Of a DNA stretch of 64,000 nucleotides, positions 63,234 to 64,000 are shown piece by piece. Both the position numbers and the translations under genes were made by a program. Below the pieces are notes generated by a model. That model saw only the letters and a list, made by a program, of their open reading frames with translations, was not told where the DNA came from and did not search any database. The number at the start of each line of letters is the position of its first letter. Position 1 is the stretch's first letter. Source of the DNA: Paraburkholderia graminis C4D1M (GTDB taxonomy: Bacteria > Pseudomonadota > Gammaproteobacteria > Burkholderiales > Burkholderiaceae); NCBI RefSeq assembly GCF_000172415.1, contig NZ_ABLD01000009.1, positions 1-64,000 of the forward strand, given 5' to 3'.

Positions 63234-64000
63234 TCAGCGGTGCGCGAGCAACATGCCGCGCAAATCGCCGAAAACCTGCTCGGCGCTCAACTGCTTCAGG
63301 CAGTTCAGATGACCCAGCGGACACTCGCGCTGAAAACAGGGGCTGCATTCGAGATGAAGCCATTGTACCTTCGCAAGCTCCGACAAGGGCGGCGTGTGCC
63401 GCGGATCGGTCGAGCCGTAGACGGCCACGAGCGGCCGGCGCAGCGCGGCCGCGACGTGCATCAACCCGGAATCGTTGGTGACGACTGCGTTGGCCCGCGA
63501 GATCAGCGCGCACGCTTCGCCGAGCGCCGTCTGGCCGCACAGATTGCGCACGTTCGGCGCTTTTTCGGCGATGGCCTGCGCAAGCGGCGCATCTTTCGGC
63601 GAACCGAGCGCGACGATCTGCGTGTACGGGAACGACTGGCCGACCATTTGCGCGAGCGCCGCGAAGTGCTCCGGCGGCCAGCGCTTGGCCGGGCCGTATT
63701 CCGCGCCGGGGCAGAACACGAGCAACGGCACCCGCGTGTCGAGATTGAAGCGCGCCGATACGCGCGCCGCCTCGTTCAGATCGGCGTCGAGCCGCGGCAT
63801 CGGCAGGTCGTCGGGAATCTTCGCGCCGGGCGCGTAGGCGAGAGCGGCGTAATGGCCGACCATCGGCGGACGCTCGTCCTTGCGCGGATTCGCGTGGCGC
63901 ACGTTCAACAGGCCGATGCGGCTTTCTCCGGTATAGCCGATGCGCAGCCGGATGCCGGCCATCCACGGAATCAGCGCGGATTTCAGCGAGTTCGGCAGCA
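63234..64000 (-). CDS. waaF: lipopolysaccharide heptosyltransferase II (3' part)
   Basis: Adds the second heptose to the LPS inner core. The C-terminal 255 residues are in the window; the N-terminal part continues beyond base 64000 (the frame is open to the edge). Visible: the GT9 donor-binding segment GAEYGPAKRWPPEHFAALA, TNDSGLMHVAAAL, YGSTDPRHTPP and a C-terminal cysteine cluster CSPCFQRECPLGHLNCLK typical of WaaF. A GT9 relative such as WaaC is less likely because of that Cys cluster. Confidence 0.93.
   Translation of the reverse strand, partial: LPNSLKSALIPWMAGIRLRIGYTGESRIGLLNVRHANPRKDERPPMVGHYAALAYAPGAKIPDDLPMPRLDADLNEAARVSARFNLDTRVPLLVFCPGAEYGPAKRWPPEHFAALAQMVGQSFPYTQIVALGSPKDAPLAQAIAEKAPNVRNLCGQTALGEACALISRANAVVTNDSGLMHVAAALRRPLVAVYGSTDPRHTPPLSELAKVQWLHLECSPCFQRECPLGHLNCLKQLSAEQVFGDLRGMLLAHR

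Overview
The window is high-GC (codon third positions mostly G/C), densely coded chromosomal DNA. Gene content and order (dusB-fis-purH, ruvCAB, pepP-ubiH, lnt-corC-ybeY-phoH-miaB, recA-recX, sucCD, pilin-pglL, glpR/glpD-glpK-glpF) point to a betaproteobacterium of the Burkholderia/Paraburkholderia/Caballeronia group, probably the main chromosome. I recognised no phage, integrase, transposase, CRISPR array or rRNA. There is one tRNA, and about 57 protein genes are supported.

Layout. 1-3.3 kb: 5' part of anmK (minus), then tyrS, dtd and a histidine phosphatase (plus). 3.4-9.2 kb: minus-strand dusB-fis-purH and ruvC-ruvA-ruvB, separated by a terminator and a plus-strand 79-residue gene with a perfect extended ribosome binding site. 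9.4-12.1 kb: pepP and a UbiH-type hydroxylase. 12.4-14 kb: a glutathione S-transferase and an M48 lipoprotein protease, each followed by a strong terminator. 14.1-21.1 kb: minus-strand lnt, corC, chaC, ybeY, phoH and miaB (envelope lipoprotein maturation, RNA maturation). 21.2-26.1 kb: a divergent LysR/VOC/MFS module, an XRE-cupin regulator, and an FMN riboswitch ahead of ribB. 26.1-33.2 kb: HAD phosphatase, glpF, glpK, glpD, a small lipoprotein, a 65-residue protein and glpR. 33.6-37.6 kb: diiron ferritin-like protein, a pyridoxamine-oxidase-like protein, an RhlE-type helicase, hemolysin III. 37.7-41.4 kb: a triheme/diheme cytochrome c pair divergent from copCD. 41.7-44.9 kb: two coupled small proteins, dgoD and a divergent GntR regulator, a small exported protein. 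45-49.5 kb: tRNA with CAT anticodon, an MHS-type transporter, and a TctE/TctD-like two-component system. 49.6-55.6 kb: recA (LexA box), recX, a DUF2889-like gene, sucC-sucD, a TerC protein. 55.8-64 kb: type IV pilin and a PglL-like O-glycosyltransferase, moaC, BepA-like protease, an uncharacterised gene coupled to a YheT-like hydrolase, a SnoaL-like protein, and the 3' part of waaF.

Most genes are housekeeping. I found no unmistakably new multi-gene system. The items most worth a second look are: a GntR gene with no ordinary start codon at its expected N-terminus beside a perfect 18-bp operator-like palindrome; a RecX with a long serine/arginine tripeptide-repeat extension; in-frame short tandem repeats in several protein tails and linkers; a GlpF with both NPA motifs altered; a 63-bp-period direct repeat after copD; a pilin with a 43-residue leader beside its likely glycosyltransferase; and orphan diiron and multiheme proteins without visible partners.
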